A DNA stretch of 64,000 bases, taken from the NCBI GenBank assembly GCA_017508975.1, contig JAFWQU010000015.1:1-64000 (forward strand), written 5' to 3'. Below are positions 50,532 to 58,248 of this stretch, piece by piece. The number at the start of each line of letters is the position of its first letter. Within the stretch, counting starts at the first letter, position 1. The notes under the pieces are model-generated. The model saw nothing but the letters and a program-made list of their open reading frames with translations. It did no database searches and was not told the origin of the DNA. The DNA comes from Clostridia bacterium. Its GTDB lineage: Bacteria > Bacillota > Clostridia > Christensenellales > Aristaeellaceae. The translations under genes and the position numbers were made by a program.

Positions 50532-51107
50532 ATGAAAAAGGCAGCTGCGCTTCTGGTTTCCCTGATGCTGATTGTGCTTGCCCTTCCCACCGCTTCAGCG
50601 GAGGAAGAAGCCGTTGGAACTGCCAGCCGCATTCTGGTGGTGTATTTCTCCGCCACCGGCACCACCCGGGGCGTCGCGGAGAAGCTGTCGGAAGGTCTGT
50701 CCGCCGATCTGTATGAGATCGTCCCCGAGGAGCCCTACACCGACGCCGATCTGAACTGGAACGACCGCAGCAGCCGCACCAGCATCGAGACGGACGATCC
50801 CGCCTGCCGCCCGGCCATCGCGGGTGAGCTGCCCGACCTGACCGGCTACGACACCGTCCTGATCGGTTACCCCATCTGGTGGGGCGATGTACCGCGCATT
50901 GTTTCAAATTTCGTGGAGCAGGTCGATCTGACCGGCAAGACGATGGCGGTGTTCTTCACCTCCGGCAGTTCCGGTCTGGGCAACAGCATGCGGCATCTGG
51001 AGCAGCAGTCCGGCGCGGGCACCTGGCTGGAGGGCAAGCGGTTCACCAGCCGCACCACGGTGGAAGAGCTGGTCAGCTGGGCTGAAGGTCTTGGTATTAA
51101 GCCCTGA
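50532..51107 (+). CDS. secreted flavodoxin
   Basis: This 191-residue protein has a signal peptide (MKKAAALLVSLMLIVLALPTASA) then a flavodoxin fold: ILVVYFSATGTTRGVAEKL is the FMN phosphate loop, and LIGYPIWWGDVPRIVSNFVE with FTSGSSGLGNSM are the flavin-facing loops. Export of a flavodoxin is unusual but recurs in Clostridia. Together with the secreted DUF362 this suggests extracytoplasmic redox chemistry. It follows CMD by 15 bases. Confidence 0.9.
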   Translation: MKKAAALLVSLMLIVLALPTASAEEEAVGTASRILVVYFSATGTTRGVAEKLSEGLSADLYEIVPEEPYTDADLNWNDRSSRTSIETDDPACRPAIAGELPDLTGYDTVLIGYPIWWGDVPRIVSNFVEQVDLTGKTMAVFFTSGSSGLGNSMRHLEQQSGAGTWLEGKRFTSRTTVEELVSWAEGLGIKP

Positions 51108-51121
51108 ACAGAGTGGAAACC

Positions 51122-51500
51122 ATGCAAGCGAAGCGGGCAAAACGCATCATTGATATTCTGCTGGGCATTGGCTTGTTGCTGCTCATGTCCTGCCAATCCG
51201 CCCGAAAGCATCGACGGGTACGATGTGATCCTGCTGGGCTATCCCAACTGGTGGGCGTCTATTCCCATGCCGATCGCCACTTTCCTGGAATCCTACGATT
51301 TCAGCGGCAAGACAATCCTGCCCTTCTGCTCCCACGGCGGCGGGCGCTTCTGCCAGAGCCTGACAGCCATTGCCAAGCTGGCTCCGCAGGCCATCGTGGC
51401 TCCCGGCTTGTCGGTGCATTACTCCGGCGGCAGCAGACTGCCGGATGATATCCGGAACTGGCTGATTCAGAACAATGTGCAGACCCTGAAGCAATACTGA
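51122..51500 (+). pseudogene. flavodoxin C-terminal fragment behind an unrelated membrane-protein start
   Basis: An ATG at 51122 opens a start like that of DUF4405-type membrane proteins (RAKRIIDILLGIGLLLLMSCQ). From 51198 a different frame reads the C-terminal half of a flavodoxin (SIDGYDVILLGYPNWWASIP, FCSHGGGRFCQSL, LPDDIRNWLIQNN). The two parts do not share a frame, so neither is likely to be functional. The TGA stop of the flavodoxin part is provided by the terminal ATACTGATCTCAG of the adjoining repeat. Confidence 0.75.
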
Positions 51501-51597
51501 TCTCAGTATCGTGTGCTAAATACCAACAAGGAGATTTCGCGCCCGCGGGCGCGAAATCTCCTTGTTGACAATAAGCATTCTAAACTGAGATCAGTAT
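51494..51597. repeat. interspersed repeat, copy 15: collapsed palindrome
   Basis: CAAGGAGATTTCGCGCCC is mirrored by GGGCGCGAAATCTCCTTG about a CGC centre. The two outer halves are of different variants (AGTATCGTGTGC left, GCATTCTAAACT right), as in copy 14. The CCAGGGC core is missing. Confidence 0.93.
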
Positions 51598-51745
51598 CAG
51601 TGAAAATCGCAGGAGTATACTGCCGCCATTTGTTCAGCGGTTCCCTGGCTTCATGTTTCACTTGTAGCCCAAAGGCATCTGTGATAAAATAATATTAATT
51701 TCATGCTGAAAGGCAATGCGAAAAAACCATGAGGAGAGAGGTAGA

Positions 51746-51832
51746 ATGCGGAAGAACGATGCATTGAAAAGAATCGGGATCAGGGCGCTGGTGCTTATGA
51801 CGGCAGTTCTTGTTTTCCTGGGCGGAATATAA
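51746..51832 (+). pseudogene. short membrane-protein start cut off by the IS element
   Basis: A 28-codon frame after GGAGAGAGG reads MRKNDALKRIGIRALVLM and a further hydrophobic stretch, then stops at TAA formed at the IS boundary. It looks like the N-terminus of a membrane or secreted protein truncated by the insertion. The stretch 51598-51745 is AT-rich with no other gene. Confidence 0.55.
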
Positions 51833-52068
51833 TGGTCCCCTTGTCAAGACCACTTTGTAAAAAAACACCGTGAACGCGACTGATGGTGGCAATATCAATC
51901 CGAGCCTGTTCGTCCCCGAGCTGAACGCTGCGGTGGCGACAGCCAGCCGCCCGCTTGCGGGTTTACCCTTGACAGGTTGTGTTTGGCCGGTTACGCTCGA
52001 TCAGACGAAGGGCGGGTCCTGCTACTTCTTCAATCCGATCCCGTCCCGCCCTTCGCTGTGTCTGTGAT

Positions 52069-52953
52069 TTAACCGGCCAAACACGTTCTGTCAAGGGCGG
52101 CGACCGGACCAGCGTTCAAGCTGCGGGGCGGAAAGCATGAGGCAAAGACCTCATCCGGTGTTTTGTACCCGATTGCTTCGTGGGGACGCACAGAATTGTA
52201 ATCTGTCACATATCGCTCCAGTGCCTGCCGAAGCTCCCGGGGTGAGTGGTATTCGTTGAGATAAATCTCTTCTGTTTTCAGGCTTCGGAACCAGCGTTCA
52301 ATCATGATGTTGTCCGCCCAGCGGGATTTCCCATCCATGCTCTGCCGAATTTGAAGTTCCTTCAGCAACCCCTTATATTCATTGCTGGTAAACTGGCTTC
52401 CCTGGTCGCTGTTGATAATGGCCGGTGTCCCATATTTCTCCACAGCCCTGCGGACCGTCGTCAGGACCGGCGCTGTACTCAGCGTGTCTGAAAGCTCCCA
52501 ACCCATGATCTTCCGGCTGTGCCAGTCGATGATGGCTGTCAGGTACATGTGACGCTTTTGCAGCTTAACGTAAGTGATGTCCACAGACCACACCTCGTTG
52601 GAAAACTGGATTTGCCGGTTGCGCAGCAGATACGGGACAATGGCCTCCTTGAAATTCCGCTTGGACAGGTTTTCCTTCGGATAGACTGTATACAGTCCCA
52701 TCTCCTGCATGAGCCGCCGCACCAGTTTCCGTCCGACTTTATAGCCTTCCTGACGGAGCAGAACGACCAGTTTCCGCGATCCAATTCCGCAGAAGAGCTT
52801 TGTGTGCCACCAGTCCAGTCGGGCCATGAGTTCTTCCTTCTGCTGCTGTGCTTCTTCCGTCGGTGTTGCTGGTTTGTGGTATACCGACGACCGGTTCAGC
52901 CGAAGCAGTTCGCACTGCTTCCGGACCGACAGATCACTTTCCTTTTTGATCAA
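52069..52953 (-). CDS. IS3-family transposase OrfB (DDE integrase domain)
   Basis: This 294-residue protein has an N-terminal HTH_21-like part (SVRKQCELLRLNRSSVYHK) and an rve integrase core with the DDE triad: WSVDITYVKLQKRHMYL, INSDQGSQFTSNEY and DNIMIERWFRSLKTEE. TDYNSVRPHEAIGYKTP is the usual C-terminal signature. It is complete. It starts with TTG (or by shift from OrfA) and overlaps OrfA by 20 bases. Confidence 0.93.
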   Translation of the reverse strand: MIKKESDLSVRKQCELLRLNRSSVYHKPATPTEEAQQQKEELMARLDWWHTKLFCGIGSRKLVVLLRQEGYKVGRKLVRRLMQEMGLYTVYPKENLSKRNFKEAIVPYLLRNRQIQFSNEVWSVDITYVKLQKRHMYLTAIIDWHSRKIMGWELSDTLSTAPVLTTVRRAVEKYGTPAIINSDQGSQFTSNEYKGLLKELQIRQSMDGKSRWADNIMIERWFRSLKTEEIYLNEYHSPRELRQALERYVTDYNSVRPHEAIGYKTPDEVFASCFPPRSLNAGPVAALDRTCLAG

Positions 52954-53269
52954 GGCTGGGGACGGGTTTGCCGACTGCGCGAAAGCAATCCTGGAGAAAG
53001 TCCCGTTCCAGCGTCAGCTGGCCCACGGTTCTGAGCAGTCGCTCATTCTCTTTCTCCCGCTTCTTTTCCTTTCGACGTTCTTCTTTGCTCTTCTTATCCG
53101 CCTGCTCAAAAGCTCTTCCCGCGTTCTGCAGAAACTCTGCCTTCCAGTTCCGGACCATGTTGGGATTCAGCTGGTGCTCAGCGGCGATGGCCTCCAGTTC
53201 CCTCGCTCCCTCAAGCACCTCGATGACGATCCTGGCTTTGAACTCCGGTGTGTACACATTGCGTGGCAT
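52934..53269 (-). CDS. IS3-family transposase OrfA
   Basis: This 111-residue protein has an HTH_Tnp_1 domain (YTPEFKARIVIEVLEGAREL, HQLNPNMVRNWKAEFL) and a highly charged coiled coil (KSKEERRKEKKREKENERLL), which pairs transposase monomers. AAGGAG precedes the ATG. OrfB lies in the +1 frame relative to OrfA, not the -1 frame that the usual IS3 slippage gives. Confidence 0.92.
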   Translation of the reverse strand: MPRNVYTPEFKARIVIEVLEGARELEAIAAEHQLNPNMVRNWKAEFLQNAGRAFEQADKKSKEERRKEKKREKENERLLRTVGQLTLERDFLQDCFRAVGKPVPSLDQKGK

Positions 53270-53350
53270 GGCTGCTTCTCCTTTCCTCTATTCCCATTTT
53301 ACCATGTTCACGATCTTTTGTGCACTTCCTGGTCTGATTTCCGGGAACCA

Positions 53351-54220
53351 TTATTCCCGGGCGGGTCTGGCCGGCATATATTTTCTCAGGGCATCGGAGA
53401 TGGCCTTGTTCTCCTCCTCCGGCAGGTTCAGAACAACGCCCAGCTGGATGGCGGCGATCAGTTCATCTATCTGATAGATGTCCATCGACGGTTCGATGTC
53501 CAGGCAGTAATTTCCGATGATCCCGATCGGATAGGAGTGCTCTTTTTTGTACTGCGCGCTGACCGCGTTGTAGAGCGTCTGTCCCCTGCGCTGATGGTAG
53601 GAGGATGTGACGATGGTCATCGTGTGGATTCCCTGCGCCTGCATGATTCCAAGGGTGTTCAGGGCATTGTCCGCGGTGGTCAGGGCGCGGTCGTCTGTCA
53701 GGATCCGGGCTTCGTCCACACCGCAGGTCTGCACCAGATACTCCTTCATCAGTCCCGCCTCGGTGTGTTGGTCCGGATTGTTCTCGCCCGTAGCGCCGCC
53801 TGTGCACACAAGCACCGATGCGGGATATGCTCTGGCGACCACGGCGCCGGCTTCGCAGCGGCCCTTCAGTTCGTCCGTCATTTTCCCGTCCTGCAATTCA
53901 TAGCCGAGGATCACAATGGCGTGATCCTGCCCGTTATCCGGGATCTGGAGGAGGGCGGGATCGTCCCTCCCATCAATCAGCAGCTGATAATCCGGATTCA
54001 GATAGACCGCTTTCCAATGCTCGGCCACGGACGACGCGACTTCGTCCTGAAGCGCTTCGGCATCAGCGTCGATCTTCAGAAGCGCGCTGTCCGACGGGTT
54101 CCTGTAAGCCTCCACCAGGTCCACAATGAGATCGGCAAACGTGACAGGGCTTTGCTCCGCCGCGGCCAAAGCGCTCGTGAGCATAACCAGGGCAAGCATC
54201 ATCAGCAGAAATTTACTCAT
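53351..54220 (-). CDS. secreted YdcF-like (DUF218) protein
   Basis: This 289-residue protein has a signal peptide (MSKFLLMMLALVMLTSALAAA). From about residue 95 it matches DUF218/YdcF: HAIVILGYELQDGKMTDELK, VLVCTGGATGENNPDQHTEAGLM, RILTDDRALTTADNALNT and TIVTSSYHQRRG. YdcF-like proteins bind S-adenosylmethionine or act on cell-envelope lipids (SanA, ElyC). An ATG 9 bases upstream is also possible. The TAA stop lies at the IS border, so the last residues may have been replaced. Confidence 0.88.
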   Translation of the reverse strand: MSKFLLMMLALVMLTSALAAAEQSPVTFADLIVDLVEAYRNPSDSALLKIDADAEALQDEVASSVAEHWKAVYLNPDYQLLIDGRDDPALLQIPDNGQDHAIVILGYELQDGKMTDELKGRCEAGAVVARAYPASVLVCTGGATGENNPDQHTEAGLMKEYLVQTCGVDEARILTDDRALTTADNALNTLGIMQAQGIHTMTIVTSSYHQRRGQTLYNAVSAQYKKEHSYPIGIIGNYCLDIEPSMDIYQIDELIAAIQLGVVLNLPEEENKAISDALRKYMPARPARE

Positions 54221-54482
54221 CGGATTCATTCCTCTCTCCCGGTCCTGATCTCTGATACCATCCTATCAGAAAGACCGGTCTTTGGCAATGAGGAACTGCG
54301 TCGAATATTTCATGATCTCTTGTTATCATGCCGCGAATCATATATAATACAGGCACGGCCGAGACGGACTCCTTCATCGCCAGCCGCTTCGCAGCCGAAA
54401 AAGGACCAGTAAGTCCATGCTGGCAGCGGGAAATCCGTTGTCTGTATGGGTTATCAGGAAACACAGAAAGGATGAACACCAG

Positions 54483-55082
54483 ATGAAAAGGATTCTCGGT
54501 TTGACGCTTGCCGTGATGCTGCTTGCGGTGCTTGCCTCCACAGCCGTGTCGGAAAGCCAGGGAACAGACATGTATGTCTGCACGAAGAACGGAAAGGTCC
54601 TGCTGGTCCGTTCCAGTCAGAGCGCCAAGGATGACAGCAACGTCATCGGCACCCTGAGCTACGGCCAGAAGGTCATCATCTACGGGCACCAGAACGGCTG
54701 GGCGCTGATCGACTATGGCAACACCGCCGGATACATCATGTATCGCTTCCTGGTGAAAGAGAAGCCCGCCCCCTACAACCCGTCCGGCAGCACCGAGCAG
54801 AAAACGAACGTGTTCACCACCAAGGACGCGTCCACAGTGGACCAGCTGAACAAGCTGCTCGTTTCCGCGAGGATTGTCCCGCCCTATACCGTGACCGTGC
54901 GTCCCACCAGAGCCAGCGGCTGGGTCTATATGCGCTGGTTTCCCAGCAAATCCGCGCAGGAGATGGCCACCTTCAGCGGCAACTATGAGCTGACGGTGAT
55001 TGCCGAACTGAGGGACTGGTATCAGGTGTCTGATCCGGCGACCGGCAAGGTCGGCTTTATCTACAAGAGCTACGTGCAGTGA
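54483..55082 (+). CDS. secreted protein with two SH3-like domains
   Basis: This 199-residue protein has a signal peptide (MKRILGLTLAVMLLAVLASTA). Two SH3-like domains follow: VLLVRSSQSAKDDSNVIGTL...GYIMYRFLV (residues about 30-82) and VTVRPTRASGWVYMRWFPS...GKVGFIYKSYV (about 140-199), joined by a linker. It is similar over its length to the first part of the protein at 37575-38693. AAAGGA precedes the ATG at 54483. It is followed after 32 bases by the gene for the matching third domain. Confidence 0.85.
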   Translation: MKRILGLTLAVMLLAVLASTAVSESQGTDMYVCTKNGKVLLVRSSQSAKDDSNVIGTLSYGQKVIIYGHQNGWALIDYGNTAGYIMYRFLVKEKPAPYNPSGSTEQKTNVFTTKDASTVDQLNKLLVSARIVPPYTVTVRPTRASGWVYMRWFPSKSAQEMATFSGNYELTVIAELRDWYQVSDPATGKVGFIYKSYVQ

Positions 55083-55114
55083 CCCGCACGCAGCAGAACA
55101 GGAGATGAATGAGC

Positions 55115-55642
55115 ATGAAAAAAATCTTAGCGCTGGCGCTCAGCCTGATCATGATCCTCGGCGTGGCCGCCGTATCCGCAGACGAAGCCGTAAAAACCGA
55201 GATGGGCACGCTGGACGTAGGCGGATCCTTCATGATCCGCAGCAGGATTCCGGAGGGCTATTCCTTTCTGTCCGTGACCAATACGGAGCTGAACATTGTC
55301 GGACTGCTCTCCGCCGGGGAAGGCAAACCGGTCGTGACCGTCTCCATCGCATACAACGAGGAGTACTCGGATACGGAACGCTTCAACGATGTGGATGAGA
55401 CGGTTGTGGAGGAGATCCGCGAGAGCTTCCGGGAGGTGGACGAGGAAGTCACCTTCGAGGATCTGGAGACGGCGTACGGCACCCGCCTGCTGAAGGTGAC
55501 GGGCGACGGCTTCGTGGATATCTACACGATCTACAAGAGCTATGAGCTGGAGTTCGTGATGACCGGCGAGGATCTGACGGAAGCGTATGTCCAGATGCTG
55601 GTGGATTTCATCAGCGATATGGATTTCGTCACCGTGGAATGA
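55115..55642 (+). CDS. secreted protein of the same family as the 37.6-kb protein's C-terminal domain
   Basis: This 175-residue protein has a signal peptide (MKKILALALSLIMILGVAAVSA). MGTLDVGGSFMIRSRIPEGY parallels IGTLNVNGQFLIQGMIPEGY of the larger protein, and the ends (AYGTRLLKVTGDGFVDIYTI, MLVDFISDMDFV) also match. AGGAG lies 10 bases before the ATG at 55115. The function is unknown. It is co-transcribed with the SH3 protein and ends before a terminator. Confidence 0.82.
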   Translation: MKKILALALSLIMILGVAAVSADEAVKTEMGTLDVGGSFMIRSRIPEGYSFLSVTNTELNIVGLLSAGEGKPVVTVSIAYNEEYSDTERFNDVDETVVEEIRESFREVDEEVTFEDLETAYGTRLLKVTGDGFVDIYTIYKSYELEFVMTGEDLTEAYVQMLVDFISDMDFVTVE

Positions 55643-55680
55643 CCGTTCGGGAGACAAAGAAAAACTTCGCTCCGACAGAA

Positions 55681-55714
55681 AACCGGATTCGCCGCAAGGC
55701 AGATCCGGTTTTTT
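55681..55714 (+). terminator. Rho-independent terminator (plus strand)
   Basis: AACCGGAT pairs with ATCCGGTT around a 14-base loop, followed by TTTTTT. Confidence 0.88.
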
Positions 55715-55736
55715 AGCGGAGAATCACATCATGCTG

Positions 55737-55780
55737 ATTCCGGTATCGTATGCCGATTGCCGGCAGAGAGATTTCGCGCA
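55737..55780 (+). repeat. interspersed repeat, half-copy remnant
   Basis: TTCCGGTATCGTATGCCG... to GAGAGATTTCGCGC corresponds to the left half of the element. It stops where the next copy begins. Confidence 0.6.
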
Positions 55781-55782
55781 TG

Positions 55783-55919
55783 ATACCGATCTCAAGCAAA
55801 AGCTGCAAATCCAGCAGCAGCATGCGCCCGAAGGTCCAGGGCGATCGGAAAGCCCTGGTCGCGCCCGCAGGCGCGAAATCTCTCTCCTGACATTTTGCGC
55901 ATGATACTGGGATCGGTAT
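55783..55919 (-). repeat. interspersed palindromic repeat, copy 16
   Basis: Complete copy with diverged ends (ATACCGATCTCAAG, GGGATCGGTAT). It marks the left edge of the housekeeping block. Confidence 0.92.
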
Positions 55920-55928
55920 GAATCGCGA

Positions 55929-56732
55929 TTACCCGACTGAGCCTGCCTCGGTGAACTCCCGGAAGCGGCGCAGCAGATCCTCCTGGCCGGGGAGCGGGCC
56001 GGAGCTCGTGGCCTCCTGCGCGGCCGGGTCAAAGGAGACCGTCAGCCGCACATGGACCGCGGCGAAAGGCGCGCCCATCAGCGGGATCTCCTCCTCCAGC
56101 ATGCCCTGGATGCCCGCGTTTTTGCTGGCGCACAGGCGCATCGCGTCCGCGGCGTTGAGCGCGACCTGCACGGCGCTCTGCGTGATCGTGCACGCGGCGG
56201 ACTCGTCCAACCGCACCCGCGCGATCAGCGCACCGTTGACCAGGCTGTAGCTGACCTCGCCGATCCCGTAGACGCCGCCCGCGACCAGCGGAACCGTGAC
56301 CGTACCCGCCTCCAGTTCCGCCACGTCCAGCAGCGTCACGCTGCCGTTCTGCACCGGGTAGCCCGCCGCGCAGGCCGACACGTTCTCCACCCGCGGGAGC
56401 GTCCGCACCAGATGGGTCTCATAGCGCGTCCCCCCGGTCTCGACCGAGACAGTGTAGTTCGCGTTGCCGCTGGCCAGCGGGAGATAGATCTCGTCCGAGA
56501 TGAACTCCGTCCCGGCCAGCTCGGTGATGCCGGCGTAGTAGACGATTCCGTTCTCGTCCGCTACGCGCAGGGAGACCTCCCCGGGCTCCGCCGGGCAGAT
56601 CACCTGCAGGAAACCGGAGCTTGTCACCGTCTCCTCCGTCTGGGAGACATCCAGCTGAAAGGTCTCCTCCCCCATCGCCGTGCCCGCGCACAGCAGTCCC
56701 AGAATCAGAATGCCCGCGATTCCTCTGCGCAT
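55929..56732 (-). CDS. secreted protein, unknown function
   Basis: This 267-residue protein has a short signal peptide (MRRGIAGILILGLLCAGTAMG). The mature part is rich in beta-strands (VSLRVADENGIVYYAGITEL, YTVSVETGGTRYETHLV, GIGEVSYSLVNGALIARVR) and resembles tandem immunoglobulin-like domains, with no anchor. GGAGG precedes the ATG at 56732. It is the last gene of a minus-strand series that includes gtrA-like and tsaD, but no functional link is evident. Confidence 0.75.
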   Translation of the reverse strand: MRRGIAGILILGLLCAGTAMGEETFQLDVSQTEETVTSSGFLQVICPAEPGEVSLRVADENGIVYYAGITELAGTEFISDEIYLPLASGNANYTVSVETGGTRYETHLVRTLPRVENVSACAAGYPVQNGSVTLLDVAELEAGTVTVPLVAGGVYGIGEVSYSLVNGALIARVRLDESAACTITQSAVQVALNAADAMRLCASKNAGIQGMLEEEIPLMGAPFAAVHVRLTVSFDPAAQEATSSGPLPGQEDLLRRFREFTEAGSVG

Positions 56733-56785
56733 CCGATCCGCACCTCCTCCGTTCTTCACCCATTCAACGGAACAGCATGCCTTTT

Positions 56786-57217
56786 TCATCCATCCCGGCG
56801 GGGATTGTCCGGCCGCGTGTCCACGCGCTTGCGGTAGACGACAAGGCGCTGGAAGAGATACTCGGTCACGAAGTTGATCAGCATATTCAGAAGCTCCACC
56901 AGCCAGTCATGCCATCCCGCCTTGGACAGCAGTTGTCCCCACCAGGCGGAGGCCGGCGTGAACACCGCGTAGTACAGCGCCACCAGCAGCATGCTCCGCA
57001 CGATCGGCGCGTCCGAGCGGAAGGTGTAGCGGCGGTTGATCGTGAAATTCCACAGCACGCTCAGCACCAGCGACGGCAGATAGCTCTGCCAGTACTCCGG
57101 GAATTTCAGCACATCGTGGAAGAGCGCGAAGCTCGCGACCTGGATGATGCCCGCGGAGATCGAGATCAGGGTGAACTTGACGGTCCGAAGGACCTCTTTT
57201 TTCTTTTCGGAATTCAT
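56786..57217 (-). CDS. GtrA-family membrane protein
   Basis: This 143-residue protein has four membrane segments in the GtrA pattern: KFTLISISAGIIQVASFALF, LPSLVLSVLWNFTINRRYTF and a C-terminal LLNMLINFVTEYLFQRLVVY. WNFTINRRYTF is the family signature. GtrA proteins help move undecaprenyl-linked sugars used to decorate the cell surface. The ATG at 57217 has GAGGAG upstream; an earlier in-frame ATG is less likely. It lies 11 bases after the tsaD stop. Confidence 0.92.
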   Translation of the reverse strand: MNSEKKKEVLRTVKFTLISISAGIIQVASFALFHDVLKFPEYWQSYLPSLVLSVLWNFTINRRYTFRSDAPIVRSMLLVALYYAVFTPASAWWGQLLSKAGWHDWLVELLNMLINFVTEYLFQRLVVYRKRVDTRPDNPRRDG

Positions 57218-57228
57218 GGACTCGCTCC

Positions 57229-58248
57229 TCACACCAGTCTCAGCCCGGGCACCGCGTTCAGCGTCAGCGGCGCGAACTCACCCTTGCGGCAATGGGGATA
57301 GGCCGCCGCGGCGATCATCGCCCCGTTGTCCCCGCACAGCTCCAGCCGCGGCAGATACAGCGGAATGCCCTCCGCGGCGCAGGCCTCCGTCATCCGGCGG
57401 CGCAGCTCCCGGTTCGCGGAGACGCCGCCCGCCAGCGCCATCGCTGGCGCGTTCGTCTCCCGCGCGGCGAGAACCGCCTTTCCGACCAGCTGCTCCACCA
57501 CCGCGTGCCGGAACGAGGCCGCGAGGTCCGCTTTCGGGAGCGTCTGCCCCCGCTGCTCCATCTGGTGCACCGCGTTGAGGAACGCCGTCTTCAGCCCGGA
57601 GAACGAATAGTCGTAGCGGCCGTCCGTGTGCGGCTCCGGGAGCGGGAGATAAGTCGGGTTTCCCTCCTCCGCCAGCGCGTCGATCCGCGGACCCCCGGGA
57701 TAGGGCAGGCCGAGCACCCGCGCCGCCTTGTCGAAGGACTCGCCCGCCGCGTCGTCGTGGGTCTGTCCGATGCACACATACTCCGTCCAGTCACGGACCT
57801 CCACCAGGTGGCTGTGTCCGCCGGAGACCACCAGACACAGAAAAGGCGGCGAGAGTTCCTCGTGGGACAGGTAGTTCGCCGCGATATGTCCCTCAATATG
57901 GTTGACGGGGACCAGGGGCTTGCCCAGCGCGTAGGCCAGGCCCTTCATGCAGCTGACGCCGGTCAGCAGCGCCCCCACGAGTCCCGGGCCGTAGGTCACC
58001 GCCAGCGCGTCGATCCCGTCCCAGCCGAGGCCCGCCTGCCGCAGCGCCTCGTCGACCACGCGGTCGCAGGCCTCCACGTGCGCGCGGCTCGCGATCTCCG
58101 GGACCACGCCGCCGTAGAGCGCATGCAGATCAATCTGGCTCCAGACCACGTTCGAGAGGATCCGCCGGCCGTCCTCGACCACCGCCGCGGCCGTCTCGTC
58201 GCAGGAGGTCTCCAGCGCCAGGATTCGCACGCCTTTGGATTCGGTCAT
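57229..58248 (-). CDS. tsaD: tRNA N6-adenosine threonylcarbamoyltransferase TsaD
   Basis: This 339-residue protein transfers threonylcarbamoyl to A37 of ANN-decoding tRNAs, with TsaB and TsaE. It shows the ASKHA fold: ILALETSCDETAAAVV, HIEGHIAANYL (metal-binding His pair), LVVSGGHSHLVEV, GESFDKAARVLGLPYPGG, and LAGGVSANRELRRRM near the C-terminus. The length is normal. The ATG at 58248 overlaps the stop of the upstream membrane-protein gene by 4 bases; the frame is open far upstream but without a start signal. Confidence 0.97.
   Translation of the reverse strand: MTESKGVRILALETSCDETAAAVVEDGRRILSNVVWSQIDLHALYGGVVPEIASRAHVEACDRVVDEALRQAGLGWDGIDALAVTYGPGLVGALLTGVSCMKGLAYALGKPLVPVNHIEGHIAANYLSHEELSPPFLCLVVSGGHSHLVEVRDWTEYVCIGQTHDDAAGESFDKAARVLGLPYPGGPRIDALAEEGNPTYLPLPEPHTDGRYDYSFSGLKTAFLNAVHQMEQRGQTLPKADLAASFRHAVVEQLVGKAVLAARETNAPAMALAGGVSANRELRRRMTEACAAEGIPLYLPRLELCGDNGAMIAAAAYPHCRKGEFAPLTLNAVPGLRLV

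Larger units (their letters stand above)
51831..53352 (-). mobile_element. IS3-family insertion sequence
   Basis: The ends are imperfect inverted repeats: AATGGTCCCCTTGTCAAGACC on the left and the complement of GGTCTGATTTCCGGGAACCATT on the right, both followed inward by GTGAAC. It carries OrfA and OrfB on the minus strand. The left end holds a long untranslated stretch with a 24-bp inverted repeat (TTGACAGGTTGTGTTTGG near 51969 and its match near 52090). A clean target-site duplication is not evident. TAA stops of the flanking genes are formed at both borders. Confidence 0.88.

Noticed and set aside
5136..55919. Integron-like cassette array with the repeats as attC sites
   Set aside because: The ends lack the RYYYAAC/GTTRRRY core sites, genes point both ways, there is no integrase, and some repeats lie within operons.
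5136..55919. CRISPR array
   Set aside because: The repeats are about 137 bp long and separated by whole genes, not by short unique spacers; no cas genes are present.
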